A stretch of DNA of 64,000 bases, taken from the NCBI GenBank assembly GCA_030644725.1, contig CP130629.1, forward strand, positions 3,797,501 through 3,861,500, given 5' to 3'. Below the pieces are notes generated by a model. The model was not told the origin of the DNA, ran no database searches, and saw nothing but the letters and a program-made list of their open reading frames with translations. Position numbers and translations under genes: made by a program. The DNA is from Candidatus Electrothrix communis (lineage in GTDB: Bacteria; Desulfobacterota; Desulfobulbia; Desulfobulbales; Desulfobulbaceae). This document shows, in pieces, positions 23,858 through 32,944 of this stretch (positions within the stretch are counted from its first letter, which is position 1; every line of letters begins with the position of its first letter).

Positions 23858-24564
23858 TGAGCAGTACTGAAAAGCATAATCTGCTTGAAATAGATAATCT
23901 TTCGGTTTCTCTTCGGGGAAACCGAATTCTGGAGGATATTAACCTGCGGGTCAAGAAAGGACATATTCATGCCCTGACCGGTCCCAACGGAGCTGGCAAG
24001 ACCACCTTGATACGGAGCGTCATGGGCGGGATGCCCCATAAGGGAACTATCCGTTTCCTCTTCCGAGAAAGCGGCCGGGTCGGCTATGTGCCGCAGTTCT
24101 TGGAGTTTGATCATTCCGTGCCGATCACAGTTTTTGATTTTCTTTTTCTGATGCTGAAAAAGATGCCTGTTTTTCTCGCTCGTCGGAGGGCGGTGCGGGC
24201 GGAGATTGAAGAACTGCTGACTGCGACGGACTGTGCGCATCTGATTGATCGCAGCGTGGGCCAGCTTTCCGGCGGGGAGTTTCGCAGAGTCCTGCTGGCT
24301 CAGGCCCTGAGCCCCAAGCCGGAGCTTCTCCTTCTTGATGAACCTGCCAGTAATATTGACGAGGTTGGTATCCGTCATTTTGAGGAAATGCTTATCAATC
24401 TGAGAGATGAGCATGGAATTACCATTCTCATGGTCTGCCATAGTATGAACATGATTTCTCGTGTTTGCGATGAGGTTACAGCGGTCAACCGAACGATCTT
24501 TTATGATGGCCCCGCCAAAGGGCTGAATCATGCCGATCTCCTGCAGCAATATACATTTCTATGA
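23857..24564 (+). CDS. Metal ABC transporter ATP-binding protein
   Basis: 235 residues, cytoplasmic ATPase of the transporter. It has Walker A GPNGAGKTTLIRSVMGG, Q-loop VGYVPQFLEFDHSVP, the signature LSGGEFRRVLLAQAL, Walker B LLLLDEPASNIDEVG (the usual D-E-P-x-x-x-x-D) and switch histidine MVCHSMNM. It most resembles ZnuC/MntA-type subunits. Start ATG 23857 overlaps the stop of the binding protein. The permease follows after two REP-like hairpins. Confidence 0.92.
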   Translation: MSSTEKHNLLEIDNLSVSLRGNRILEDINLRVKKGHIHALTGPNGAGKTTLIRSVMGGMPHKGTIRFLFRESGRVGYVPQFLEFDHSVPITVFDFLFLMLKKMPVFLARRRAVRAEIEELLTATDCAHLIDRSVGQLSGGEFRRVLLAQALSPKPELLLLDEPASNIDEVGIRHFEEMLINLRDEHGITILMVCHSMNMISRVCDEVTAVNRTIFYDGPAKGLNHADLLQQYTFL

Positions 24565-24640
24565 AAGGGGTCGGGTAAACTTCATTCGAGCCGCCCGATA
24601 AACTTTTATGTTTTATTGTCCCACCCCGGGGGGTGGGATG
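24561..24640 (+). repeat. REP-like double hairpin, copy B
   Basis: It begins at the ATPase stop codon (ATGAAAGGGG) and runs through TCGGG...CCCGA as a diverged first arm. The second hairpin is CCCACCCC-GG-GGGGTGGG. Relative to copy A, G is replaced by A on one side and C by T on the other, so pairing is kept. Confidence 0.75.
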
Positions 24641-24649
24641 GTGGTTTAT

Positions 24650-24727
24650 GTGAAAGTACCGGGTGACTCCTTGGAGTCGCCTGACCAACTTTCATTTTTT
24701 GTTGTCCCGGCCCAAGGGGCCGGGATG
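24650..24727 (+). repeat. REP-like double hairpin, copy C
   Basis: TGAAAGTACCGGG, hairpin GTGACTCC-TT-GGAGTCGC, TTTCAT, TTTGTTG and a second hairpin CCCGGCCC-AA-GGGCCGGG. The second arm changes at two paired positions compared with copies A and B, again preserving the stem. Confidence 0.8.
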
Positions 24728-24788
24728 GATACTAAATGATAAGCTGTGGTAAAGCTTATTGATCCTTAAGGCTTATCAGAACGATAAT

Positions 24789-25682
24789 ATGGACTTTATT
24801 TACGATATTTTTAAAAATTGGGCAGTTCAAGGGTATCTGCCCTCAATCTTTGAGCACACCTTTATGATTCGCGGCCTGCTGGCCGCTTTGATTATCGGTC
24901 CGCTGCTCGGGGCTATCGGTACAGTGGTGGTCACAAAGAAGCTCTCTTTCTTTACCCAGACCATAGGCAACGCAGCCATGAGTGGCGTTGCCATCGGGTT
25001 GCTGCTCGGTGAGCCGGTGGACGGCACTTATGCTGGATTGTACGGCTTTTGCCTGGTTGTCGCTCTGCTAATGACCTTTGTTAAAAATCGGACCCGGCTT
25101 GCCAATGATACGATTATCGGGGTTGTGCTGGCTCAGGTGCTGGGCCTCGGTATCATCCTGATGATCGTGGTGACCAGCCAGTTTAATATTCATCAGGTGG
25201 AGGGTATTCTCTTCGGCAGTCTGATTACCCTCAACGATCAGGATCTCATTGTTCTGACAATGGCCTCGCTGGTGGTCGGGATTCTGTTCGCTTTTAATTT
25301 CAACAGATTTATGTTGGCCAGCTTCAACCGTACTTTGGCCAAGGCACGGGGACTGTCTCCGGTCTTTCTGGAGTACCTCTTTGTTACTCTGATGACCATT
25401 GTGGTGGTGGCCAGTCTGAAATTAATTGGCGCTCTGCTTGTCCTGGTTCTTATAGTTGTTCCGGCGGCAGGTGCCCAGCTGGTTGCCCCTAACCTTCGCT
25501 GGTTTGTCTGGCTCAGCGTCATCTTTTCTACGATCAGTACAGCCTCCGGACTGCTGCTGTCGGGATTGTTGCCGGTGCCCAGCGGCGCAGTTATCGCCCT
25601 GGTTTCCAGCGCCCTGTTTTACGGGGCTCTGGTTTTTCGACCCTTGCTGTCCAGAAGTGGGCCGAATCAGGGAGAAATCTAA
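24789..25682 (+). CDS. Metal ABC transporter permease (ZnuB-like)
   Basis: 297 residues from ATG 24789, with eight or more membrane segments (MIRGLLAALIIGPLLGAIGTVVV, AMSGVAIGLLLGEP, TMASLVVGILFAFNF, LIGALLVLVLIVVPAAGAQL and others). Family marks of the cluster A-I permeases are GTVVVTKKLSFFTQTIGNAA near the N-terminus and KLIGALLVLVLIVVPAA in the second half. A TTG at 24759 would lengthen the N-terminus by ten non-conserved residues. It completes the metal transporter with the upstream genes. It is followed by a partial repeat and then the small periplasmic gene. Confidence 0.9.
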   Translation: MDFIYDIFKNWAVQGYLPSIFEHTFMIRGLLAALIIGPLLGAIGTVVVTKKLSFFTQTIGNAAMSGVAIGLLLGEPVDGTYAGLYGFCLVVALLMTFVKNRTRLANDTIIGVVLAQVLGLGIILMIVVTSQFNIHQVEGILFGSLITLNDQDLIVLTMASLVVGILFAFNFNRFMLASFNRTLAKARGLSPVFLEYLFVTLMTIVVVASLKLIGALLVLVLIVVPAAGAQLVAPNLRWFVWLSVIFSTISTASGLLLSGLLPVPSGAVIALVSSALFYGALVFRPLLSRSGPNQGEI

Positions 25683-25689
25683 GCCCCGA

Positions 25690-25760
25690 TCATTCCCGCC
25701 ACTCCGGGGTGGGATAAAAAAAGTGAAAATTGATGGGCGGCTGGTCAGGCCCCCCTCACT
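25690..25760 (+). repeat. Partial REP-like element, copy D
   Basis: A hairpin TCCCGCCAC-TCCGG-GGTGGGA (25692-25713) followed by TAAAAAAAG resembles the second hairpin of copies A-C but is diverged and lacks the first. It lies directly behind the permease stop and could also act as that gene's terminator. Confidence 0.5.
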
Positions 25761-25807
25761 ACTTTTATGTAATTCCATCTGATCCTTAAAAAGGAGGTAA
25801 TTTCATC

Positions 25808-26170
25808 ATGTTCAAAATGCAACCCATGAGACAAGCAGCTCTCCTGCTTGCCGCAACCATGCTCTTTCTGTCTTTTGCTTCTTCTGCCTTTGCCCATGCA
25901 ACCACTCTCTGGTGCTATGTGGAAAATAATCGGGTGTATGTAGAAGGTTTTTTTATGGGAGGGAGGAAAGTACAGAACGGTCATGTGATTGTTGTGAATA
26001 ATAAGGGCGAAAAGATCCTAGAAGGAACGACTGATAAAGAAGGACTGTTTGATTTTGATCCTCCGTATCAGGGTGATATGACAATTCTTTTGAAGGTGGA
26101 CCAGGCCCATGATACTGATTTTGAGTTGACTGAGCAGGATTTTCTTGATGCAGCGGCTGAAACAGAGTAG
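25808..26170 (+). CDS. Small periplasmic protein with carboxypeptidase-regulatory-like fold (NikL/CbiL-like)
   Basis: 120 residues with a very good ribosome site (AAGGAGGTAA). A signal peptide (RQAALLLAATMLFLSFASSA) precedes HATTLWCYVENNRVYVEGFF, so the mature protein begins AHATTLW. The His just after the cleavage site and the VEGFFMGGRKVQNGHVIVVN ... KILEGTTDKEGLFDF pattern match periplasmic metal-transport accessory proteins of the DUF4198/NikL group, where an N-terminal His can bind nickel or copper. That ligand role is inferred. The place directly after the ABC genes supports a metal link. The C-terminus is acidic (FLDAAAETE). Confidence 0.8.
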   Translation: MFKMQPMRQAALLLAATMLFLSFASSAFAHATTLWCYVENNRVYVEGFFMGGRKVQNGHVIVVNNKGEKILEGTTDKEGLFDFDPPYQGDMTILLKVDQAHDTDFELTEQDFLDAAAETE

Positions 26171-26283
26171 TTTTTAACTTTCTTACTCCTCGGTTTTTTC
26201 TGTTACGCCGCTTAGAGACAGGATACTCTTTCCTTGTCTTCGAGCGGCGATGCCTTCCCGCTGTCTCTCCAAGAGATATCTTT

Positions 26284-28056
26284 GTATCCTCTCCAAAAAC
26301 CAGGGTAACAGGAATATTTTCAGGCGGGGTCGGAAGCAGTATGCTGAGATTGAGATGAAATGATGGATGCCAAGGAGGGCATTTCGTACTTTTTGCTGAT
26401 ACGGTCATGGATGTATTCAAACACATTGACCGACATTTTTTTTGCAGTTTCGACCACAGTCATCATGGTGTCTTTTGCTTGAGTCCCTTTTTCGTTTTTC
26501 GTCTGGAAACTGACATCCCGTTTTCGTGCCTGAACTCTGGCACCAAGTTCCGCAGAATTATTATGCAAAGGAATGTGCGGATATTGCAGGACAAGCAGAA
26601 GATTATCCTTCTTGGCCCATGTTTTCCGTAAACGGTCATCTAGCTGATCATAGCCTGTTGTTTGCAGGAATAAGGTGTCGAACTGCTCGGAAAGACGTTC
26701 AGCTTCAGCCTTGGAGGGAGCCTCTTTATAGCTCCGCAGGCAATGGTAATAATCCCAAAAGTCACTGAGCACTTTTGCCAGTTTCTCGCGATTATTTTCC
26801 ATGAACGGCTGCAGTTTCTTGTAATGCCTGCCTTCGTGGACCCAGCATAGACCAAGATGTTCGGTGATCCCCTTAAACTGAGGGGCATCATCACAGATAA
26901 GGATCGGAAACGGGCGGCCCTGATGACGAAACGCTGTCACAGCACAGGCTTCCAAAATGCGTTGACGATTCGTTTTCTGTTTGCCAGGGTCAGGAAACAG
27001 CCTACTCAACAAAGCATCCATTTCAGAACGCTCCATTATGCGTTCACTTAAAAATGGTGTCAGACGTTGCCGCTGTTTTTCAGACAGGTTAAAGTCACTT
27101 AACAGTTCAATGGTTTGCGAGTTTAGCTGGAAGGTCAATTCGCCTTCACTGAATATTTCCAGCAGAGTCAGGCGATTCTTCTTCGCTCTGGTAAAATATG
27201 CTGTATAATAGGGGCTGCAGAGTACATGGTTGTAGAAATTGGCGCCATTGACACGAGCACTGGTATCATCAGCATTCTGATAATTCGTTGCTTGAAGACC
27301 AGCCGAGACAATTTCAGATTTTTCGTCGTGAAAACAGGTAACATCGTCTGTTATTATGCGAGAAATTGTTGCTGGTGAGATTTCAACACCGACTGTCTGC
27401 AACAAGCTATGGATTTTAGGCTGACTCATGTTGGAGTCATTATATAAGCAGAGGACCAATGTCCTGATGCCGGGGCCGAAACCACCTTGATATTCAATGG
27501 GTAATGCGCCGATGATTCGTCGGTTTTCTGATGCTGAATAATAGACTTCCCGCTTAAAGGCGGTGTTTTTCACCTCTATAATAATATCCTGAACAACAAC
27601 GGTATCGTGTCCTTTTGGTACAGCATCAGCGGGTAATTTTTCCTTATCCACTGGGCAGCTTTTTTCTCATGGATAACAAGATTGCGTTTTTTCCGTTTGG
27701 GTTGCTTTGTTGTTTTTTTCTTTTTACGGTCCGACTCCGATGAAATATCACCAGATTGTGTTTTGGGTCGAATTATCGGACACCCCTGCTCTCCTTTGAG
27801 ACGGTTGTTCTCGTCTTTGAGCAATTTGACAGTTTCCTTGAGTTCTTGGTTCTCCTGGGCTAACTGCTCAACGATGTTTATCAACAGCATGATTTTATCC
27901 TGCACCCCATTGTCGGGCAGTGAGTCAAAATCAATATGAAGCTGTTGTAAGGTTTTCAGACTATCTGCATTCATGAGGCATATATTCTTATAAATTGAGC
28001 CATATTGCAAGCTTTGAAAAATTTTATTTAGCTACCCTGGATTTTGGAGAGGATAC
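26284..28056 (-). mobile_element. IS66-family insertion sequence (ISBst12-like), 1773 bp
   Basis: Inverted ends start GTATCCTCTCCAAAA (26284-26298, with the complement at 28042-28056) and match over about 26 bp with two mismatches. The 8-bp direct repeat ATATCTTT stands at 26276-26283 and 28057-28064, the length expected for IS66. Only a tnpC-type gene is present, with no tnpA or tnpB, which fits the ISBst12-type subgroup. Confidence 0.92.
26320..28010 (-). pseudogene. IS66-family transposase (tnpC), one frameshift
   Basis: The first frame (28010 to about 27660) gives the coiled-coil leader (VEQLAQENQELKETVKLLKD) and a basic segment (KKKKTTKQPKRKKRN). The second (about 27660 to 26320) gives CPVDKEKLPADAVPKG, the catalytic Asp in NADDTSARV, ICDDAPQFKG and the Glu in HNNSAELGAR. 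The two frames are joined by reading an extra A in the A6 run at 27659-27664 (plus strand T6), giving EKKSCPVDKEKL. The sequence otherwise has no stops, so the break is recent, a programmed slip, or a sequencing indel. Confidence 0.88.
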
Positions 28057-28306
28057 ATATCTTTTTTCAAAAAACACGGATCTGTCAGCTCTCCCGTGAC
28101 CCACCACCATTTGCTTTTAAATTGAAATTATAAACAGATCATGTATTCTTATTTTGCTCACTTCTTGAGAAGCAGCATTTTTTGATGCGCCTTCTTAACT
28201 CATTGCTGAGTAACCTTCTTGTATATCGTGAAAAATAAAAGGTGATTCCGGTCGACGGATCTTTTTTTCCCTGCCCCGTAATAGAACGAGTTAGAACGAA
28301 TCTCTT

Positions 28307-30229
28307 ATGCAAAAGATACTTATCGTCGATGATAAGGAACAGAATCTGTTCACGTTGAGAAAGGTTCTGGCTGACCTTGATGTGGAGTTTGTTGAAGCAA
28401 CGTACGGCAATGATGCCCTCAAGGCAACCCTGCATAATGACTTTGCGTTGGCAATACTTGATGTCCAGATGCCAGATATGGACGGTTATGAATTGGCCGA
28501 GCTCCTCCGTTGCGACCCCAAAACAGAAAATCTCCCTATTATCTTTTTATCAGCCGTCTATCATGACGACTACCATGTCTTTAAGGGGTATGACTCTGGA
28601 GCGGTTGATTTTATTATTAAGCCTTATGAGCCGAAGATTCTGCTCAGCAAGGTGAACTTTTTTTTACAGCTGCACCAGCAAAAACTCGCCTTAGAAAAAG
28701 CCGTCGAACTGGAGAGAAGCAAGAATTACCTGGAAAACATCCTCTTTTCCATGAGCGACGCAATTTTTGTTATCAATCTCCAGGGCCGCATAGATATTTG
28801 CAATCAGGGGAGCCAGTCTCTTGTCGGTTACGAGCAGGATGAGATGGCTGGTCAGCCGTTGCATGCGTTCCTGACAGAGGAAATCTGCACGGCCTGGGTG
28901 CAGCAGCTGGTGGCGGACGAACAAGCAGAGCCCCTGCAAAATCAGGAAACTTCCTTGCAAAACGCATACGATGAAAAGATTCCGGTCCTTGCTTCTGCAT
29001 CGCCCATTCGTGATGAGGCGGGAGAAGTACACGGAGCGGTCTTTGTTCTGAGGGATCTGCGGGAGCGTAAGAAGCTGGAAGAGCAGGTGTACCGGTCCAA
29101 GCGAATGGAATCCATAGGTCTGATGGCTGGCGGTGTGGCCCATGATTTGAATAATATCTTGTCCGGGATTATTGGGTATCCTGAACTGCTTCTCAAGACC
29201 CTGCCCGAGAACAGTAATCTCCGCGAACCGCTCGAAGCTATCTTGGAATCCGGGCAACGGGCAGCAATGGTGGTGGCTGATCTCTTAACCGTAGCTCGTG
29301 GTGTTGCTATTGCCAAAGAGGTTCGTCATCTCAATCTTCTGGTGAAAGAATACCTTAATTCCCCGGAACACAAGAAACTCAATACCCTATATCCTGAAAT
29401 TTCGTTTGAGCATCGACTTGAGGCGATGCGGACGGGCATTTTTTGCTCCCCGATCCATATTAAGAAATGCCTCATGAATTTGATAACCAATGCTTCCGAA
29501 GCTGTTGTCGGCAATGGAGTTATTAGTATTACCACCCATAATACGCAGGTTGACGAGGTTAAGGCTCTGGAATATGAAATAGCCGAAGGAGAATACATCG
29601 TCCTCTCCGTGGAAGATACCGGTTCAGGCATTCCAGAAAAAGATCTGCAACATATTTTTGAGCCTTTTTATACCAAGAAGTCCATGGGGCGAAGCGGCAC
29701 GGGCCTGGGATTGACAGTGGTCTGGAATACCGTCCAGGATCATGAAAGCAAAATATTTGTTACCAGCGGCGAGAAAGGAACCTGTTTTCAAATTTATTTT
29801 CCGGTGAGCAAAGAAAAAGTTGTTGTGACCGAGGAGAGCAGCGAACAGGAAAAAATAGCTGAGCGGAGCGGGACCATTCTGATTGTAGATGATGAGCCGC
29901 AATTACGAGATATTGCCGCTAGGATGCTTAAATCCATTGGCTATACGGTTGACTCTGTTTGCTCCGGTGAACTGGCGATCAAATATATTTTGGACAAGCC
30001 GGTTGATCTTATCGTGATTGATATGCAGATGGAGCCGGGTATGAATGGACATGATACCTATATTGAAATCAGTAAGATATCTCCTGGGCAGAAGGCCGTT
30101 ATTGTCAGTGGATTCTCCGACAGTGCAGATGTAAAGGCCGCCTTGAAGCTGGGGGCAAACGGCTTTATCAAAAAACCATACTCTCTTGATCAGCTCGGCA
30201 GAGCGGTGAAAGAGGCTTTGTGTAGTTGA
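28307..30229 (+). CDS. Hybrid sensor histidine kinase (REC-PAS-HisKA-HATPase-REC)
   Basis: 640 residues, no membrane segment, so cytosolic. An N-terminal receiver (ILIVDDKEQNLFTLRKVL, acceptor Asp about 52 in AILDVQMPDMDGYE) is followed by a PAS domain (ENILFSMSDAIFVINLQGRI), the phosphoacceptor His in GGVAHDLNNILSGIIGY, and the ATPase domain (CLMNLITNASEAV, VEDTGSGIP, GTGLGLTVV). A second receiver closes the protein (ILIVDDEPQLRDIAARML ... VIDMQMEPGMNG). It should feed a phosphorelay; its partner regulator is not next to it. The 250 bases before it, behind the IS66, hold its promoter region. The downstream gene is a lipoprotein. Confidence 0.93.
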   Translation: MQKILIVDDKEQNLFTLRKVLADLDVEFVEATYGNDALKATLHNDFALAILDVQMPDMDGYELAELLRCDPKTENLPIIFLSAVYHDDYHVFKGYDSGAVDFIIKPYEPKILLSKVNFFLQLHQQKLALEKAVELERSKNYLENILFSMSDAIFVINLQGRIDICNQGSQSLVGYEQDEMAGQPLHAFLTEEICTAWVQQLVADEQAEPLQNQETSLQNAYDEKIPVLASASPIRDEAGEVHGAVFVLRDLRERKKLEEQVYRSKRMESIGLMAGGVAHDLNNILSGIIGYPELLLKTLPENSNLREPLEAILESGQRAAMVVADLLTVARGVAIAKEVRHLNLLVKEYLNSPEHKKLNTLYPEISFEHRLEAMRTGIFCSPIHIKKCLMNLITNASEAVVGNGVISITTHNTQVDEVKALEYEIAEGEYIVLSVEDTGSGIPEKDLQHIFEPFYTKKSMGRSGTGLGLTVVWNTVQDHESKIFVTSGEKGTCFQIYFPVSKEKVVVTEESSEQEKIAERSGTILIVDDEPQLRDIAARMLKSIGYTVDSVCSGELAIKYILDKPVDLIVIDMQMEPGMNGHDTYIEISKISPGQKAVIVSGFSDSADVKAALKLGANGFIKKPYSLDQLGRAVKEALCS

Positions 30230-30281
30230 CACCGGCAGCTGTTTTCCGGAAAAATTGATCAACCTTTAATAACGTAAAGCC

Positions 30282-31601
30282 ATGCGTACAAATCTTCGCC
30301 TTTTTTTACTCCTTGTCCTGTTTATGGCAGGATGTGCTCCCCATCAGAAGCATATCCAGAAGGACAAGGCAACAGCATTTATCCATCCCCTTCCTGCTGT
30401 TTTTCGAGCTGACCTCGCACTGAAGCGATGTCCACCGACATCATTTGAGTTAGTCTTGCGTCCTGATGGACTGTATTTTCTCCAGATGGAGAAGGGTATC
30501 TTCGGTAATGCTACGGTGCAGGCAGAGATCGGCGTGTGGAGATATAACGAAGAAAAGGAAATTGTTCGGTTGACGAGCTATGACAAGGCGGTTCGGATTT
30601 TGGAGGTCACAGGAAAACAGGCTCTGAAGATGATCAAGGCCTCTGGCGGAATAATGCCCCCTCTTGTCCGGTATGACTTTACCTTGGCCAATACAGAACC
30701 CACCTATGAGGGAGTAGTTCGGGTGCAGGGCATGTACAGTCGTAAACGTGGTCGTGGGGTTTTTCGGGAATGTCTGAGCGGGGTGAGTTTTCCGCTTCTT
30801 GCTACTCGAAACAGGGTTGCTGAAGCCGAGCAGGCGTATCAGAATATTTTGCATGGTCGGGCGGGGTCGCTTTTTGTTACTCTGGATGTACGTTTTTCCT
30901 CTCGAACCGGCAGAGGGGATCGCCTGATCCCGGTGCGTTCCGTCAGCATTGACCCTTATCGCTCCTGTAAGGAACGGCGTATAGCGACAATTGCCGATAA
31001 CCGATGGTATTTGATAGAGGTGGGAGGAAAGACGCTGGAACGGGAGAGCGTGAGCAAATCGCCCTTTCTCAAGGTTCAAAGCGGTGAACAGCTGATTCAG
31101 GGTTCTGCCGGGTGTAATAATTTTACCGGTAGCTGGCTTTTTGCCGATAATGAGTTCGTCTTCAGTCGGATTGCGGCAACTCGTATGGCCTGTTCTGTTG
31201 GTATGGAGGTGGAAGATGCCTTTTTGCAGGCCCTGGATAACACCCGGAGGTATACCATCAGGGGTGATATTCTGAGGCTGCATGATCGACGGGGCAGAGT
31301 GCTGGCTCGTCTACGTCATTCCCGCCAGCTGACAGACCTGGATTTCACCCTGTTGCCTGAGCAGGAAAAAACAAACAAGGAGAATCTTTCTGATGAGATT
31401 GGTGTTCCAGAAAATCATAGTGTTGAGGTAGAAGGGGTTGTTCCTGACTCTGTCGTGCTGCCGCTCCCTCCTACGCAAGCCGGTGAAGAAAAAATCCAGC
31501 AGAAATCCTCAGGAGTCGGGGGGAGCCATGCGGGCAGGGGTAAGATAACTATACTGAAAGCTAAGAGAAAAGTTGCTGTTAGGGCCTCTGTCCCCGAGTG
31601 A
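30282..31601 (+). CDS. Lipoprotein with NlpE-like and META (HslJ-like) domains
   Basis: 439 residues. The lipobox signal is LFLLLVLFMAGCAPHQ, with Cys as the lipidated residue. Residues about 40-150 resemble the NlpE N-terminal domain (PAVFRADLALKRCPPTSFEL, LRPDGLYFLQMEKG), but without the usual CxxC pair. A META domain follows at about 245-350 (NRWYLIEVGGKTL, GSAGCNNFTGSWLF, ATRMAC). The tail (about 360-439) is charged and low in structure with VVLPLPPTQAGEE. The protein sits in the outer or inner membrane envelope. In other bacteria such proteins sense envelope stress or confer copper/novobiocin tolerance; here that is only a family expectation. Confidence 0.85.
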   Translation: MRTNLRLFLLLVLFMAGCAPHQKHIQKDKATAFIHPLPAVFRADLALKRCPPTSFELVLRPDGLYFLQMEKGIFGNATVQAEIGVWRYNEEKEIVRLTSYDKAVRILEVTGKQALKMIKASGGIMPPLVRYDFTLANTEPTYEGVVRVQGMYSRKRGRGVFRECLSGVSFPLLATRNRVAEAEQAYQNILHGRAGSLFVTLDVRFSSRTGRGDRLIPVRSVSIDPYRSCKERRIATIADNRWYLIEVGGKTLERESVSKSPFLKVQSGEQLIQGSAGCNNFTGSWLFADNEFVFSRIAATRMACSVGMEVEDAFLQALDNTRRYTIRGDILRLHDRRGRVLARLRHSRQLTDLDFTLLPEQEKTNKENLSDEIGVPENHSVEVEGVVPDSVVLPLPPTQAGEEKIQQKSSGVGGSHAGRGKITILKAKRKVAVRASVPE

Positions 31602-31722
31602 TGCCGTAGAGAAAATCTCAATCCTTCTTCCACGACACCATCTCGTTAATAGTTCGACAATGCTGTTTCTTCATTCCTCAAGGACGTATAGATCTTTGCG
31701 GAGTCTTTCTTTACCGGTTCCC

Positions 31723-32118
31723 TTACTGTTCCATATTGAAAAACTCAACTGGCGGACCTTCAATGCGGGTATTCAACCAGTCCTGAAGACTTCTATTTAA
31801 GCGATGGACTGTCCCGCCCGGTTTTATACCATCCTCTTTGCAGGCAGCGTCAAAGAGTTTTTTCGGTACCTCAATTTTCGCGAGTTCCTCTGCACCTTCA
31901 AGGGTACGATGAATCAGGGTAACCACTGGTGGCTCTGTTTCCCAGTCGAAAATGACAAAATAATAGCTCTCATCATCGGCACTTGAGACGAAATCGTTAC
32001 CACGAATCCAGCCTGTTCCCCATTCCAGATACATTTCTACTGCTTTTTCCGGGGTCATAGCCCAGTCAATACTATTGACTAATGTTCTGTTTTTTCGGAG
32101 TTCTGCAAGACTTAACAT
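31723..32118 (-). CDS. DVU0772-like conserved protein (131 aa)
   Basis: A 131-residue cytosolic protein preceded by a strong ribosome site (AAGGAGGTACCCC, then ATG). It begins MLSLAELRKNRTLVNSIDWA, with MTPEKAVEMYLEWGTGWIRG and YYFVIFDWETEPPVVTLIHR, which matches my memory of the DVU0772 family of sulfate reducers and relatives. The function of the family is unknown. The W-G-x-G-W-x-R-G stretch is the most distinctive part. It converges on the lipoprotein gene from the left. Confidence 0.75.
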   Translation of the reverse strand: MLSLAELRKNRTLVNSIDWAMTPEKAVEMYLEWGTGWIRGNDFVSSADDESYYFVIFDWETEPPVVTLIHRTLEGAEELAKIEVPKKLFDAACKEDGIKPGGTVHRLNRSLQDWLNTRIEGPPVEFFNMEQ

Positions 32119-32242
32119 GGGGTACCTCCTTATTGATTCTATTTGTTAATTTATTATAATTATTATTATCAAATAGATTAATAAAGTCAAGCAGGCTGAT
32201 GAATAAATCGCATACTAATGGGGATTTCTTATCTTTTTGTTT

Positions 32243-32944
32243 TTATGGAAGATGTTCAGCAGAGATGAGATTCATCTTTAAAATATAGCCGGTGGGACCG
32301 TAGGTCTGGAGTTCCAACTTTTGTGGGATATGGGAGGGGCCTGTTTTTTTGCATGCTTGGGCAATGACGGAGCGGGTCAGCTTTTTGTTTGCCGTATAGT
32401 TGCGGATTTGCCAGCAGGTATCAGTATTTCCTTCTGGAAAAACGTCGGTCATCTTGTTCGCGTCGTCGGTGTATCGGCAGACTGCCGCAGGAGGATCGCC
32501 AAGATGACCGCGTTGTGTTCTTGCTTTGATCGGTTCTCGGAAGATCGCTTGCAGGTCTTCCAACATGCCCTGGGCAAAGGCCGGTTTGTCAAAGGGGGGG
32601 ACAGCGCGTTTGACTTCAAAGTTGTCTTCTCTGTCCAAGGTTCCTGAGAAAAGTGTGAAGCCTTCAGGTGTGACCAAGGCGCATTTAAGACTGTCCGGGG
32701 TCAAGGCCGTCACGCCGACGACTGTTGAGCCGCCTCCGCTCTTGAGACTGAAATCAATGGCGTGAACGAACTGCCAGCTTCCTCGGGGAAAGACAGAGCT
32801 GCACTTGTAATCAGCAGCTTCCCTGTGCCCGGATGCTGTCTCGGTCCGAATTTCGTTCAGGACAGGAAGAGTTATCTGCTTTCCTCCGCAGGATGTGAGG
32901 GTGAACTGAGCGGCGATGAGGAGAGAGAAAAGAATTCGCTTCAT
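32243..32944 (-). CDS. Lipoprotein of the aryl-polyene-type operon (DUF3261-like)
   Basis: 233 residues. The signal and lipobox are MKRILFSLLIAAQFTLTSCGG with the lipidated Cys in TSC. The mature part (RGSWQFVHAIDFSLKSGGGSTVVGV and LKCALVTPEGFTLFSGTLD) matches the DUF3261 lipoproteins found in aryl-polyene clusters, though it has an extra C-terminal part (CRYTDDANKMTDVFPEGN...) that is not typical. The start ATG overlaps the LolA-like stop by 4 bases. A role in outer-membrane insertion of the lipid product is inferred from context. Confidence 0.72.
   Translation of the reverse strand: MKRILFSLLIAAQFTLTSCGGKQITLPVLNEIRTETASGHREAADYKCSSVFPRGSWQFVHAIDFSLKSGGGSTVVGVTALTPDSLKCALVTPEGFTLFSGTLDREDNFEVKRAVPPFDKPAFAQGMLEDLQAIFREPIKARTQRGHLGDPPAAVCRYTDDANKMTDVFPEGNTDTCWQIRNYTANKKLTRSVIAQACKKTGPSHIPQKLELQTYGPTGYILKMNLISAEHLP

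Noticed and set aside
24561-24727. CRISPR-like array from repeated palindromes
   Set aside because: Repeat units differ from one another, carry no unique spacers of constant length and no cas gene is near.
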